Origin: JBBIPZ01 sp037442505 [NCBI: Deltaproteobacteria bacterium]
Lineage (GTDB): Bacteria > CALINM01
Direction: 5' to 3'
Assembly: GCA_037442505.1 (NCBI GenBank)
Contig: JBBIPZ010000008.1
Coordinates: 14,740 to 78,285 of the forward strand
Length of the DNA: 63,546 nt
Position numbers and translations under genes: made by a program. This document shows, in pieces, positions 40,920-49,753 of this stretch (positions within the stretch are counted from its first letter, which is position 1; the number at the start of each line of letters is the position of its first letter). A model generated the notes under the pieces. The model had not been told where the DNA came from. It did not search any database and was given only the letters and a program-made list of their open reading frames with translations.

Positions 40920-41264
40920 ATTTTTTTTTAGACTTAGAAGGTCTTTTAACTTTTCTATGTGAAATGGCTTTAATAATACGGTGCGAACATTTTTTATCAG
41001 TTCATCTTCATATTCATATGCATCTCCTGTCATTAAAATAATTTTTTGTGATAAATTCAGCTTTTGTAGATAAGTTAGCATTTCATACTCATTTATATCA
41101 GGTAATGTTTTATCAAGTAAAATAAAATCAAACTCTCCTTTTTCTAATATAGTTAATGCATCCGTAAATCTTTCAAAGCATATTGTATCAACTGCATACA
41201 GATTCAAAAATGTTTTACACAAGTCAACTACAATCTTATCATCATCAATTATTAAAACTTTCAT
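40917..41264 (-). CDS. Single-domain response regulator (stand-alone receiver)
   Basis: 115 residues, receiver only: VLIIDDDKIVVDL, phosphoacceptor in FDFILLDKTLPD, LMTGDAYEYEDE and LLKPFHIEKL. CheY-like in size, but it lacks close CheY hallmarks and there are no che genes nearby, so its output is unknown. Lies 87 bases after fliA; the gap contains no convincing promoter or ribosome site. Confidence 0.87.
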   Translation of the reverse strand: MKVLIIDDDKIVVDLCKTFLNLYAVDTICFERFTDALTILEKGEFDFILLDKTLPDINEYEMLTYLQKLNLSQKIILMTGDAYEYEDELIKNVRTVLLKPFHIEKLKDLLSLKKN

Positions 41265-41351
41265 ATTTCTTTAATTGCAATTTTAACATCTTTTTTTTAG
41301 ATTTCAAATTTTATGAGCTTTTATTGACTAAAAGTGTTAGATGGGCAAGTA

Positions 41352-42077
41352 TTACTTTTCTAACTTTAATTTCAACTTTATTAATGCTTGATTGAGTATC
41401 TGGCAGACTCTTCCTTCGGAAATTTCAAGAACTTTAGAGATTTCTTTCATTGTAAATTCATCAACATAGTAAAGCGATAATATAATTTGTTCCTTTTCGC
41501 TTAACTCTTTTATTTTTGAAGCGAGTTTTTCGCAGAGAATTTTCTTTTCAATTGACTTATCAATGGATTCCTCTTTTTCATCACAAATATTATTTATTAT
41601 TTCTGTCCTTCTTTCGTCATCACTTTCCACATTTAGACTAAACATAATTGATGCATCATTTTGTTCTAAAATTTCATAATATTCGTCTAACGTTAAGCCA
41701 AGTTTTTCAGCAATTTCGTACTCTTCAGGTGAATCTCCCTTTGCAATTTCAAGTTCTCTATATGCCTGTTTTACTGAATAAATCTTTTTCAAAGAATCTT
41801 TTGAAACAGTATATTGAGAGTGAATAGCATCTAACATAGCACCTTTTATTCTATAATCAGCAAAGGTTTTAAATGATGCCCTTTCTTTATCATATCTGTT
41901 TAAACATTCAAGCAATGCAAGAATGCCAATGCTTATTAAATCATCAACAGTAAGATGAGATTTTTTAAGAATTCTATGAGATAGTCTTCTTGCAGTTATA
42001 GTAATAGAAGGAAGAAGCTCCTTAATAATTTTATCTTTCTCTTCGTTAGATACAAAATTATCCTTTTTTTTAACCAT
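41352..42077 (-). CDS. fliA: RNA polymerase sigma-28 factor FliA
   Basis: 241 residues. Region 2 is clear (HLTVDDLISIGILALLECLN, FKTFADYRIKGAMLDAIHSQ), then region 3 (ELEIAKGDSPEEYEIAEKLG) and region 4 helix-turn-helix (LYYVDEFTMKEISKVLEISE, GRVCQILNQALIKLKLKL). FliA reads TAAAGTTT-N11-GCCGATAA promoters, several of which occur here, and is held by FlgM. Overlaps flhG by 8 bases at the end of the fliL operon. Confidence 0.96.
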   Translation of the reverse strand: MVKKKDNFVSNEEKDKIIKELLPSITITARRLSHRILKKSHLTVDDLISIGILALLECLNRYDKERASFKTFADYRIKGAMLDAIHSQYTVSKDSLKKIYSVKQAYRELEIAKGDSPEEYEIAEKLGLTLDEYYEILEQNDASIMFSLNVESDDERRTEIINNICDEKEESIDKSIEKKILCEKLASKIKELSEKEQIILSLYYVDEFTMKEISKVLEISEGRVCQILNQALIKLKLKLEK

Positions 42078-42894
42078 TATTTCCCATGTAATTTAGTCTA
42101 CCAAAGAAAAACTGAATAGTGCCTTTAATGTCTTTCTTTGCTTCTTCTATAATTTTTTTGGCTACTGCATTTATATTTCTTGATGCCTCACTATCAGGAT
42201 AAATCTCAAAAAATGATTTTTGAGATTTAACAGCTTTTGTTATCATATCATCCTTAGGAATATAGCCAAGATAATCAAGGGAAATTTGTAAAAATCTATC
42301 AGCCACTGTGGAAATTCTTTTGTAAACTTCTATTGCTTCCTTCTCATTTGTCACATAATTAACGAGAATTTTAAACTCCTTTTCTTGATACCTTGTAAAA
42401 AGAACCTTAATAAGAGCATAAGCATCCGTTATAGCTGTAGGTTCTGGTGTTGTAACTACAACAATTTCACGAGCAGCCATACAGAAAAAAGCAACATTAT
42501 TAGAAATACCTGCTCCTGTATCAATTAAAAGAATATCAAAATCTTGCTCCAATCTTTCAAATTCGTCAAGAATATGCAATCTTTGAAACTCATCAAGTTG
42601 TGTTAATTCCTGGATTCCTGAACTTGCAGGTAAGATTTTAATACCCTTCGGACCTTCAACTATAATTTCTTTTAAATGTTTATTACCATCTAAAACATCT
42701 TTTAAAGTATATTTAGGTGTTATATTTAAAAGAACATCAATATTTCCAAGCCCGAGATCTGCATCAAGAATAAGCACTTTTTTATTCATTTCTCTCATCG
42801 CTAAGCCAATGGCAGTAACAATGTTTGTTTTTCCCACCCCACCCTTGCCACTTGTAACAGCAATTGTAACAATTTTTTTTGTTTTTGGACTCAT
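42070..42894 (-). CDS. flhG: MinD-like ATPase FlhG (FleN, YlxH)
   Basis: 274 residues. Deviant Walker A KGGVGKT at about 17-23, LILDADLGLGNIDVLLNITP, FDILLIDTGAGISNNVAFF and VTTPEPTAITDAYALIKVLF are typical of FlhG. It controls flagellar number and place with FlhF. The C-terminal tail ends with a short aromatic helix (TIQFFFGRLNYMG) that may be the membrane-targeting element. Overlaps flhF by 4 bases. Confidence 0.95.
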   Translation of the reverse strand: MSPKTKKIVTIAVTSGKGGVGKTNIVTAIGLAMREMNKKVLILDADLGLGNIDVLLNITPKYTLKDVLDGNKHLKEIIVEGPKGIKILPASSGIQELTQLDEFQRLHILDEFERLEQDFDILLIDTGAGISNNVAFFCMAAREIVVVTTPEPTAITDAYALIKVLFTRYQEKEFKILVNYVTNEKEAIEVYKRISTVADRFLQISLDYLGYIPKDDMITKAVKSQKSFFEIYPDSEASRNINAVAKKIIEEAKKDIKGTIQFFFGRLNYMGNNG

Positions 42895-43940
42895 TGAAAC
42901 ACCTCATTTTTTAGAATCATATAAACTAATGACTTTGCGCTTGGAAAACATATATCCTGTGGTACTTTTTGACCTGTTGTAATAAACGAAATAGGTTTTC
43001 TTGAAATTTTTGATATATTGTAAATATTTCCAAAACTAAATGCTTCATCCGCCTTAGTAAAATCAACAAAATCAATAGGAAGTCGGCTATAAATTTTAAA
43101 TGTTTCTCTCATACAATTACCATCACTGGTTAAATTTAAAAGTAAATGCCCTTCTATAGGTAGTCTTGTCTCATAAATTGCCGATAGCTCATTTATATAG
43201 TCAGCTGCCTTAGGATTTTTTCCTGGAGTATCAATAAAAATATGATCTAAATTATTTAATTTTTCTACTTCTATTGCCAGCTTATCAATTTTAGTAACTG
43301 TCTTAAAAGGCACCCCCATAATATTGGCATATATTCTTATTTGTTCAATAGCACCTATTCTATAAGTATCCAGATTAATGACTCCAACTTTTTTGCCATT
43401 TGATATTTTTTTTGCGCATAGCTTAGCAATTGTTGTAGTCTTTCCAACGCCTGTAGGTCCCATCATTATTATAAACTTCTTCTTTCCTAATTCATCAATA
43501 AGAAGCTCCTTTTTAATCTTATCGACAACTTCCTTAGCATCCTTTATCCCATCACAAATTTTAACACAATAATCCTCCCATATGTTTAAATTCTGTAAAA
43601 AAGAGACTAAACTTTTCTTATTACTCGACAGGTTATTTTTTAGATGAGAGACATGTAACTTTTCTATCATCTCTCTTAATATACTAATCTCTTCTTTCAA
43701 AACCTTAATATCCTGTGTTTTACTATCTTCTCCAAATATAGAAGTTTCAAGTTGTGTTTGAAAATTATTTTTATGAGCTTTATTTACATCATCCAAATCT
43801 ATAGCTGCTACAATTTTTACACAATGCTCCCCGCCTTTAATTTCTTCAGAACTCAATATTATGGCTTCATCACCTAAGTCTTTTTTTACTATCGCCAAAG
43901 CTTCTGTAAAGTTTTTAGCTGTGATAGTTTTAATCTTCAT
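42891..43940 (-). CDS. flhF: Flagellar biosynthesis GTPase FlhF
   Basis: 349 residues. N-terminal B domain (KTITAKNFTEALAIVKKDLG, DEAIILSSEEIKGG), then an SRP-type NG GTPase: G1 MGPTGVGKTTTIAKL, the INLDTYRIGAIEQIRIYANI motif, G3 written DTPGKNP (DTAG in most FlhF) and G4 FTKADEA. FlhF recruits the first flagellar parts to a cell pole. Together with FlhG it suggests polar flagella. Overlaps flhA by 11 bases. Confidence 0.95.
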   Translation of the reverse strand: MKIKTITAKNFTEALAIVKKDLGDEAIILSSEEIKGGEHCVKIVAAIDLDDVNKAHKNNFQTQLETSIFGEDSKTQDIKVLKEEISILREMIEKLHVSHLKNNLSSNKKSLVSFLQNLNIWEDYCVKICDGIKDAKEVVDKIKKELLIDELGKKKFIIMMGPTGVGKTTTIAKLCAKKISNGKKVGVINLDTYRIGAIEQIRIYANIMGVPFKTVTKIDKLAIEVEKLNNLDHIFIDTPGKNPKAADYINELSAIYETRLPIEGHLLLNLTSDGNCMRETFKIYSRLPIDFVDFTKADEAFSFGNIYNISKISRKPISFITTGQKVPQDICFPSAKSLVYMILKNEVFQ

Positions 43941-45978
43941 AACTTATCATCCCTACTGAAAATAATTTTACACCTGTTGAAATTTCTGCATTTGATAAAA
44001 CAACAACAGATGGCAAAAACCTTTCGAGTATTTTTCTTAAAAATCTCCTATTTTGAGTTGAACAAAGAATTACTGGATGCATAATTTTTTCTTTATTTTC
44101 AACAAGTACCTTTTCGAATCCTCTCAAAAGTTTGGATATTACATCCGGTTTTACCACCCCCCCCTGTTCACTTGCTTCAGAAAATATTCTTTCATACGTG
44201 GTATCTAACGTAATTACAGCCAAGTTACCATCGCTATCAGTATATTGTTTGGTGATATATCTCGATAAAGATTGCCTTACATACTCAGTCAAAATTTCTA
44301 CATCCTTGATCTGGGGGCTAAAATCAAGCAAGGTCTCCAGTATGTTAACTAAATCATTAATTGGTACCCTTTCTTTTAAAAGGTTTTGTAAAATTCTTTG
44401 CAGATTTCCAAGTGTTATATGAACAGGTATGAGTTCATCAACAAGTTTAGGATGCACTTTAGACACTTTATCAAGTAGATTTTGTACTTCAGTCCTTGTT
44501 AATAACTCCCAACCATGAGTCTTCATTAGTTCTGTTAAATGGGTTACCAAAACTGAACATGCATCAACTACAGTGTAGCCTGCCAGTTGAGCTCTTTCAA
44601 CTTCGCTCTCTTCAATCCAGTAAGCTTTCATGCCAAATGCAGGTTCCTTGGTAGGAATTCCCTTAATGTCTATATCACTTTTCGAAGATTCTTCTGTTTC
44701 AATTGCCATAAAATATCCTACCATAATCTCACCCCTTGCTATATCAACACCTCTAATCAATATGCTATATTCGTGGGGACGTAACTGAAGATTATCTTTT
44801 ATATGGATAGGAGGCACAACAAAGCCTAACTCAGAAGCTAATTGTCTTCTCATCATCTTTATCTTCGTAAGTAAGTCTCCCTTTCCTTCTTCCACAAGAG
44901 GAATCAAATTGTATCCAATCTCAAGTGCAACATGATCATATTCTATGTAAGATTCAATTTGTGGCTCCACTGGCTTAATTTCTTCCTCTTGCTTTTTCTC
45001 TGTTTCTTGGGGAAGCTTTGATATAACATACCCTAAGGTCCCCAAAAGTAGAGCAATGGCAAAAAAAGGTATATGGGGCAAACCAGGAACTATCCCAAAA
45101 ATTGTTAAAAAAAATGATGCTGTATATAATGCCTTTGGGTTTATAAACATCTGCCTGGTAATATCTTTGCCTAAATCGGATTCAACACCTGCCCTACTTA
45201 CTACTATACCAGCAGCTGTAGAAATCAAAAGAGCAGGTACCTGAGACACTAAGCCATCTCCAATGGTGAGAATAGTAAAAGTACTTGCAGCTTCTGAAAT
45301 AGGCATGCCATATTGTAACAACCCTATTAGCAATCCACCAATGATATTAATAACTGTGATTACTAATCCCGCAATTGCATCACCTCTAACAAATTTACTT
45401 GCGCCATCCATGGCACCATAAAAATCTGCCTCTCTCGCAATCTCGATGCGTCTTTTTCTTGCTTCCTGATCGTTTATTATTCCAGCATTTAGATCTGCAT
45501 CAATTGCCATTTGTTTGCCAGGGAGGGCATCTAAAGTAAATCTGGCTGCCACTTCAGCAATTCTTCCTGCACCCTTAGTTATTACAATAAAATTTACAAG
45601 TATAAGTATTAAAAAAACTATAAAACCAACTACATAATTACCACCAACAACAAAACTGCCAAAAGCCATAATTACATGCCCTGCCGCATCAATCCCTTCA
45701 CTTCCTTTTAAAAGAATAAGTCTTGTAGATGCTATATTCAAAGCCAGTCTAAATAATGTTGTAATAAGCAGTATGGCTGGAAATGCTGAAAAATCAAGGG
45801 GTTTTGATATAAATATTGATGTAACAACAATCATTACAGCTGCACTAATTTGGAGAGATAAGAGTAAATCTAACAAAACCGTGGGAAGCGGTATAATCAT
45901 TATGGAAAGAATAGCCATAACTCCAAAGGAAATTAATATATCTGTTCTTCTAATTATGTATTCTACCCTCTCAAGCAT
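43930..45978 (-). CDS. flhA: Flagellar export gate protein FlhA
   Basis: 682 residues. About eight membrane helices in the first 320 residues with the FHIPEP signature region (GSFVVGGNYVVGFIVFLILI, ARFTLDALPGKQMAIDADLN, GAMDGASKFVRGDAIAGLVI). The C-terminal cytosolic domain (IHIKDNLQLRPHEYSILIRG; CSVLVTHLTELMKTHGWELL) binds chaperone-substrate complexes. FlhA is the nine-subunit ring of the export gate and energy transducer. 2 bases after flhB. Confidence 0.98.
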   Translation of the reverse strand: MLERVEYIIRRTDILISFGVMAILSIMIIPLPTVLLDLLLSLQISAAVMIVVTSIFISKPLDFSAFPAILLITTLFRLALNIASTRLILLKGSEGIDAAGHVIMAFGSFVVGGNYVVGFIVFLILILVNFIVITKGAGRIAEVAARFTLDALPGKQMAIDADLNAGIINDQEARKRRIEIAREADFYGAMDGASKFVRGDAIAGLVITVINIIGGLLIGLLQYGMPISEAASTFTILTIGDGLVSQVPALLISTAAGIVVSRAGVESDLGKDITRQMFINPKALYTASFFLTIFGIVPGLPHIPFFAIALLLGTLGYVISKLPQETEKKQEEEIKPVEPQIESYIEYDHVALEIGYNLIPLVEEGKGDLLTKIKMMRRQLASELGFVVPPIHIKDNLQLRPHEYSILIRGVDIARGEIMVGYFMAIETEESSKSDIDIKGIPTKEPAFGMKAYWIEESEVERAQLAGYTVVDACSVLVTHLTELMKTHGWELLTRTEVQNLLDKVSKVHPKLVDELIPVHITLGNLQRILQNLLKERVPINDLVNILETLLDFSPQIKDVEILTEYVRQSLSRYITKQYTDSDGNLAVITLDTTYERIFSEASEQGGVVKPDVISKLLRGFEKVLVENKEKIMHPVILCSTQNRRFLRKILERFLPSVVVLSNAEISTGVKLFSVGMISYED

Positions 45979-45980
45979 TT

Positions 45981-47009
45981 CTACCTCCTCATTTTCTGTA
46001 CTTTCAAAATATAAGCAATGATTTGTGCCACTGCCCTGTATAATTCTTCTGGTATATAGCTATCTAATTTTAATTTATACAAGGAACGTGCCAACGGTTT
46101 ATCTTCTACAATTGGAACCCCATGTTTCCTAGCAACTTCTTTAATTTTTTCTGCAAGGAAATCTGCTCCCTTTGCTACTACTTTAGGTGCGGGCAACTTA
46201 GATTCATATAACAAAGCTACGGCTATATGCGTTGGGTTTGTAACAATCACTGTCGCTTTTTTGACAGCCTCTAACATCCTCTTCCTTGCCATCTCTTTCT
46301 GTATGCTTTTAATTCTTGCCTTAACCATTGGGTCACCTTCTGTATCTTTATACTCCTCTTTTAACTCCTGTTTAGTCATTCGTAAAGACTTTTCATATTG
46401 CCATTTTTGCAAAAACAAGTCTAAAACCACAATAATCATATTGGCAAGAAAACAAAAAAGAAGTGTTTTGCCAATAATTTTGAATGCATCAAAGGCAATA
46501 TTTGTAACACTCTTATCACCAAGATTTACCAAAACATTTAAATTATTTTTTATTAAAAGATAAAAAATTACAGAAAACATGATGAATTTTACAAACATTT
46601 TTAATATATCTGAAATGAAATCCAATGAAAAAAGGCGCTTTAAACCATTTATTGGATTCATAAATGAAAGTTTGAACACGGGGCGGAGAACAAAACCACC
46701 TTGAGAAATTCCAGCAACTATAGCAATTAAAAAACAAATAGAAAAAAAGGGTGCTAAAATTACCAGAGTTTTTAAAATAGAAAACTTTATAAGTTCAAAG
46801 GGATCCATAACTTTTAGTGTTAAAAACAGTTTGAAGACATCTAAAAAGTTATGAAAAGTTTTATAGCCTGCTACATATAAAACCGCTAAAATTCCCCCCA
46901 TTACAATTATCGAAATTAACTCTTTGCTTCTCCATATATGTCCTTCTTCTCGTGCCTTCTCTTTTTTTCTCGGAGTCGCTTCCTCGGTGCGTTCCTCAAA
47001 ATCTGGCAT
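45981..47009 (-). CDS. flhB: Flagellar export switch protein FlhB
   Basis: 342 residues. N-terminus ERTEEATPRKKEKAREEGHI, four membrane helices, and the autocleavage motif N258-P-T-H261 within VIVTNPTHIAVALLYE, followed by VVAKGADFLAEKIKEVARKH and ENKPLAR-like EDKPLARSLY. FlhB switches export specificity when FliK reports the hook length. 3 bases after fliR. Confidence 0.98.
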   Translation of the reverse strand: MPDFEERTEEATPRKKEKAREEGHIWRSKELISIIVMGGILAVLYVAGYKTFHNFLDVFKLFLTLKVMDPFELIKFSILKTLVILAPFFSICFLIAIVAGISQGGFVLRPVFKLSFMNPINGLKRLFSLDFISDILKMFVKFIMFSVIFYLLIKNNLNVLVNLGDKSVTNIAFDAFKIIGKTLLFCFLANMIIVVLDLFLQKWQYEKSLRMTKQELKEEYKDTEGDPMVKARIKSIQKEMARKRMLEAVKKATVIVTNPTHIAVALLYESKLPAPKVVAKGADFLAEKIKEVARKHGVPIVEDKPLARSLYKLKLDSYIPEELYRAVAQIIAYILKVQKMRR

Positions 47010-47012
47010 ATT

Positions 47013-47753
47013 CTAAGTCCTCATTATTAAGAAAAAGTTTTCTAAATTTTTTTCAATAGTATTTATACTTTTTAAGAAAGTTTTTATAAAAACAGGAATA
47101 CCCAATATCATGATTGAAAAACCAATAAATGCAAAGACAGGAAACAATACAAAAAATACATTCAATTGGGGGACAGCTTTATGCAAAAATCCTGCTATTA
47201 GATTTGAAACTATCATACCAACCATAACAGGCGCAGCAATTTTTAAAGCTAAAATAAACATTGATTTGCTAATTTCTATCAGATTTTCACTAAGAACACC
47301 AAAATTTTTAATTGACATAGGCGTTTCATAGCTTTTTACCAAAAGATAAATAAGCTGGTGGTGGGCATCTGTAGCCAAAAAAACAAAGATAGCCAAAATA
47401 CCATAAAATCTTGCAATTTCAGTAGACTGCCCCACTTCAGGATTATAAATTGTAGCAATAGAAAGTCCCATAGAGTTGCTCACTATCTGCCCAGCCATAT
47501 CAACTGCAAAAAAAATAAATCTGGCCATTAGTGCAAGAACAATTCCCCAGATTATTTCCGTCATAACAAAAGTTGGTATAGTCATATTTATTTCACCGAC
47601 ATTAACAAAACTTGTTAATAATAAACTAAACGCTAAACTAAACCCTATTCTGAATATTGTCGGGAAATTTTTACTTCCAAAAATAGGGAAGAGACTAAAA
47701 AAAATACTTGTCCTTAATAAAACCACTATAAAAATAAAAAAATCTTTACTCAC
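47013..47753 (-). CDS. fliR: Flagellar export gate protein FliR
   Basis: 246 residues with six predicted membrane helices. Conserved parts: LLRTSIFFSLFPIFGSKNFP, AVDMAGQIVSNSMGLSIATI (with YNPEVGQSTEIARFYGI) and ALKIAAPVMVGMIVSNLIAG. FliR forms the gate core with FliP5 and FliQ4. It precedes flhB and follows fliQ by 7 bases. Confidence 0.97.
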   Translation of the reverse strand: MSKDFFIFIVVLLRTSIFFSLFPIFGSKNFPTIFRIGFSLAFSLLLTSFVNVGEINMTIPTFVMTEIIWGIVLALMARFIFFAVDMAGQIVSNSMGLSIATIYNPEVGQSTEIARFYGILAIFVFLATDAHHQLIYLLVKSYETPMSIKNFGVLSENLIEISKSMFILALKIAAPVMVGMIVSNLIAGFLHKAVPQLNVFFVLFPVFAFIGFSIMILGIPVFIKTFLKSINTIEKNLENFFLIMRT

Positions 47754-47760
47754 TGCTTTT

Positions 47761-48030
47761 TCACCTTATATAGATAGGAACATTTTCTATTAATCTTATA
47801 GTAAAACTAACAAGTATCTTTGCCATCCAAGGTAACATAAAAAAAACACATAAAAAAATTGCTAATACCTTAGGAACAAAAGTAAGAGTATATTCTTGAA
47901 TCTGGGTAACTGCTTGGAAAAAGCTTATTAAAAGTCCTACAAGAAGGCTAATTAACAACACAGGTCCAGAAACTAAAAGTAAAGTTTTTAAAGCTTCCTC
48001 AGAAATACCTTTAATTAACTCAATAGTCAT
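47761..48030 (-). CDS. fliQ: Flagellar export gate protein FliQ
   Basis: 89 residues from ATG 48030, the normal size. That ATG overlaps the fliP stop (ATGA) and has GGAG upstream; a longer frame starting at 48069 is not supported. Two membrane helices: [20 protein letters not shown], then [20 protein letters not shown], linked by [15 protein letters not shown], the FliQ signature. Confidence 0.96.
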   Translation of the reverse strand: MTIELIKGISEEALKTLLLVSGPVLLISLLVGLLISFFQAVTQIQEYTLTFVPKVLAIFLCVFFMLPWMAKILVSFTIRLIENVPIYIR

Positions 48031-48677
48031 TGAAAACTCCTCACAATGGATCCGATTATTAAACCCCACCCATCAACCAAAACAAATAGTAGTAACTTAA
48101 AAGGTAGAGAAATCATGACAGGTGGCAACATCATCATCCCCATAGAAAGTAAAATGCTTGACACAACCATATCAACAATAAGAAAAGGAATGAAAATTAT
48201 AAAACCTATTTCAAAGGCTGTTTTAAGCTCACTTATTGCGAATGCTGGAACGACAACTCTCATTGGCACTTCTTTAGTATTATCAGTTTGAGATTGTTTT
48301 GATAACTTAATAAACAAAGCTAAATCTTTTTGTCTTGTATTTTTTAACATAAATGTTTTCAATGGTTCTTCTGCTTTTTTAATAGCTTCCTTTAAATCGA
48401 TTTTCTTTTCTAGATATGGGGTTATCGAATCTTTAAACACCAAATCAATCGTAGGAGACATTACGAAGAGAGTTAGAAATAAAGAAAGCCCAATGATTAC
48501 AGGATTGGGTGGTATCTGCTGTACTCCAATTGCTTGACGTAGAAATGATAGTACAACAACAATTCTCGTAAAAGATGTGAACATAACAAGGATTGCTGGA
48601 ATAACTGAGAGAAAACCTATCAAGAAAAATAGCATTATTAGGGGAGAATTGCCCTGTGTATTAAGTATTTCTAACAT
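48027..48677 (-). CDS. fliP: Flagellar export gate protein FliP
   Basis: 216 residues. Signature stretches are [60 protein letters not shown] and [20 protein letters not shown]. The E. coli protein is about 245 residues and carries a cleaved signal sequence; here the protein begins close to the first mature membrane helix and no signal peptide is seen, as in several other phyla. Core of the FliPQR gate. Confidence 0.97.
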   Translation of the reverse strand: MLEILNTQGNSPLIMLFFLIGFLSVIPAILVMFTSFTRIVVVLSFLRQAIGVQQIPPNPVIIGLSLFLTLFVMSPTIDLVFKDSITPYLEKKIDLKEAIKKAEEPLKTFMLKNTRQKDLALFIKLSKQSQTDNTKEVPMRVVVPAFAISELKTAFEIGFIIFIPFLIVDMVVSSILLSMGMMMLPPVMISLPFKLLLFVLVDGWGLIIGSIVRSFQ

Positions 48678-48968
48678 CTATTCTCCCCCCTTTATTACAA
48701 TCTCACTTTTGTATCTATCTTTAATAGAAACCTTTTTTATGAGTTTGAAATCATTTTGTCCAATACCTAAAAAAAGTAATTCATCCTGAATTTTTACAAC
48801 TGCAATTGCCATTTTTTGGCCAACAGTTTGATAGGCAACAACTTCAACAAGTGATGACATTTTTTGTCTTTTTTTATAAAAGAATGAAAAAGCAAATATG
48901 ATTCCTAATACTAAAATTAATGCTAAAATAGAGTTTAAAATAGTCTCCAACATCCAGATTTCCTTCAC
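48678..48968 (-). CDS. fliO: Flagellar biosynthesis protein FliO
   Basis: 96 residues. One membrane helix at about 8-30 (ILNSILALILVLGIIFAFSF) followed by a basic stretch and a small beta domain (VAYQTVGQKMAIAVVKIQDE, FLGIGQNDFKLIKKV), the FliO pattern. It assists FliP assembly. Position between fliL and fliP; the fliM and fliN genes that often stand between fliL and fliO are missing. Confidence 0.88.
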   Translation of the reverse strand: MKEIWMLETILNSILALILVLGIIFAFSFFYKKRQKMSSLVEVVAYQTVGQKMAIAVVKIQDELLFLGIGQNDFKLIKKVSIKDRYKSEIVIKGGE

Positions 48969-49456
48969 TGCATTACAAACTCAGTAAAATAGACATTTTT
49001 AAAAAAATCTTTACCCATAATCTGATTCAATCTCAAAAGAACTTCATCTTTAAACTGAAGTTTGCCCTCTGCACCTGAAATAGAATCAGCAGACTTGCTG
49101 CTTACAAGAGTTATTATAGCGTCTCTTAAAATAGGTGTTTTTTGTTTAATAATCTCTTCCTGTTTTTGATCATCAAATTCAAGCTGGATAGCCATTTTTA
49201 AAAATCTACCATGTTCAGCAAGATTAACTACAAATGGATCCAGCGCAAAGAGATATGTTTTTTCAACATTTAGCTTTTTTTCTTCTTTTTTGGCTTCTGT
49301 TTTTTCTTCTTTGTGAGAAACACCAAACTTTTTAAAGGCAAAAAATCCACCAGCGCCAAGAGCCAATACAAAAAAAGCGATAATGATTAAAAATAGCTTG
49401 CTTTTACTGCTTTTTTTTGGGGCTTCCTCTAATTTTGTTTCAACTTCGTCAGCCAT
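48965..49456 (-). CDS. fliL: Flagellar basal body-associated protein FliL
   Basis: 163 residues from ATG 49456, chosen because GGAGG lies 8-10 bases before it and the sigma-54 transcript would begin near 49479; a longer frame from 49516 starts upstream of that promoter. One membrane helix at about 22-44 (LFLIIIAFFVLALGAGGFFA), then the periplasmic FliL domain (YLFALDPFVVNLAEHGRFLK, ILRDAIITLVSSKSADSISG). FliL forms a ring around stators. First gene of the fliL-to-fliA operon. Confidence 0.95.
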   Translation of the reverse strand: MADEVETKLEEAPKKSSKSKLFLIIIAFFVLALGAGGFFAFKKFGVSHKEEKTEAKKEEKKLNVEKTYLFALDPFVVNLAEHGRFLKMAIQLEFDDQKQEEIIKQKTPILRDAIITLVSSKSADSISGAEGKLQFKDEVLLRLNQIMGKDFFKNVYFTEFVMQ

Positions 49457-49753
49457 ATTAACACTCCTCCATTTTTTTATGTAATTATTATCAAATTCTA
49501 TGCCAGCTAATAACATATTGTTTTTGTTTAATTTTAAAAAAATATCGATGATAAGTCAAAGTTATGACATTCGTATTTATCTAAACAAAGTCAATTGAAA
49601 AATAAAATTTTTAAGTTTGATTTTTAACTATGAATGTATTATTTTAAACATAGTAACTAATAATAAAATTGAGTTTTTCAGGCATAACGTTATATTTTTT
49701 TGAACTGTTGATATAAAAAGCTATTAGAATTATAAAAACAAGGTGTGACAAAA
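49457..49753. other. Divergent intergenic region between fliL and the HDOD gene
   Basis: About 297 bases, very AT rich. It contains the fliL sigma-54 promoter (49490-49505), a GTCA-N6-TGAC dyad at 49555-49568 about 50 bases upstream of it, and towards the plus-strand gene a weak TTGATA-N17-TATAAA (49708-49736). I see no RNA gene or open frame of note. Confidence 0.6.
49490..49505 (-). promoter_or_regulatory. Sigma-54 promoter of the fliL-fliA operon
   Basis: Minus strand TGGCAT-AGAAT-TTGAT, matching consensus except A for C in the -12 pair (as at fliK and flgB). Predicted start near 49479 gives a leader of about 23 bases with GGAGG. It places fliA, flhF, flhG and the whole export gate under sigma-54. 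Confidence 0.82.

Noticed and set aside
41265-41351. TTGCA 12-13 bases before the stand-alone receiver ATG, like the leaderless sigma-54 genes
   Set aside because: The -24 box is absent (no GG at the right distance), so it is not a sigma-54 promoter.
49708-49736. Sigma-70-like TTGATA-N17-TATAAA before the HDOD gene
   Set aside because: The predicted start would cut the AAGGTG ribosome site of ATG 49754; in such AT-rich sequence the match is not convincing, so it is not listed as a promoter.
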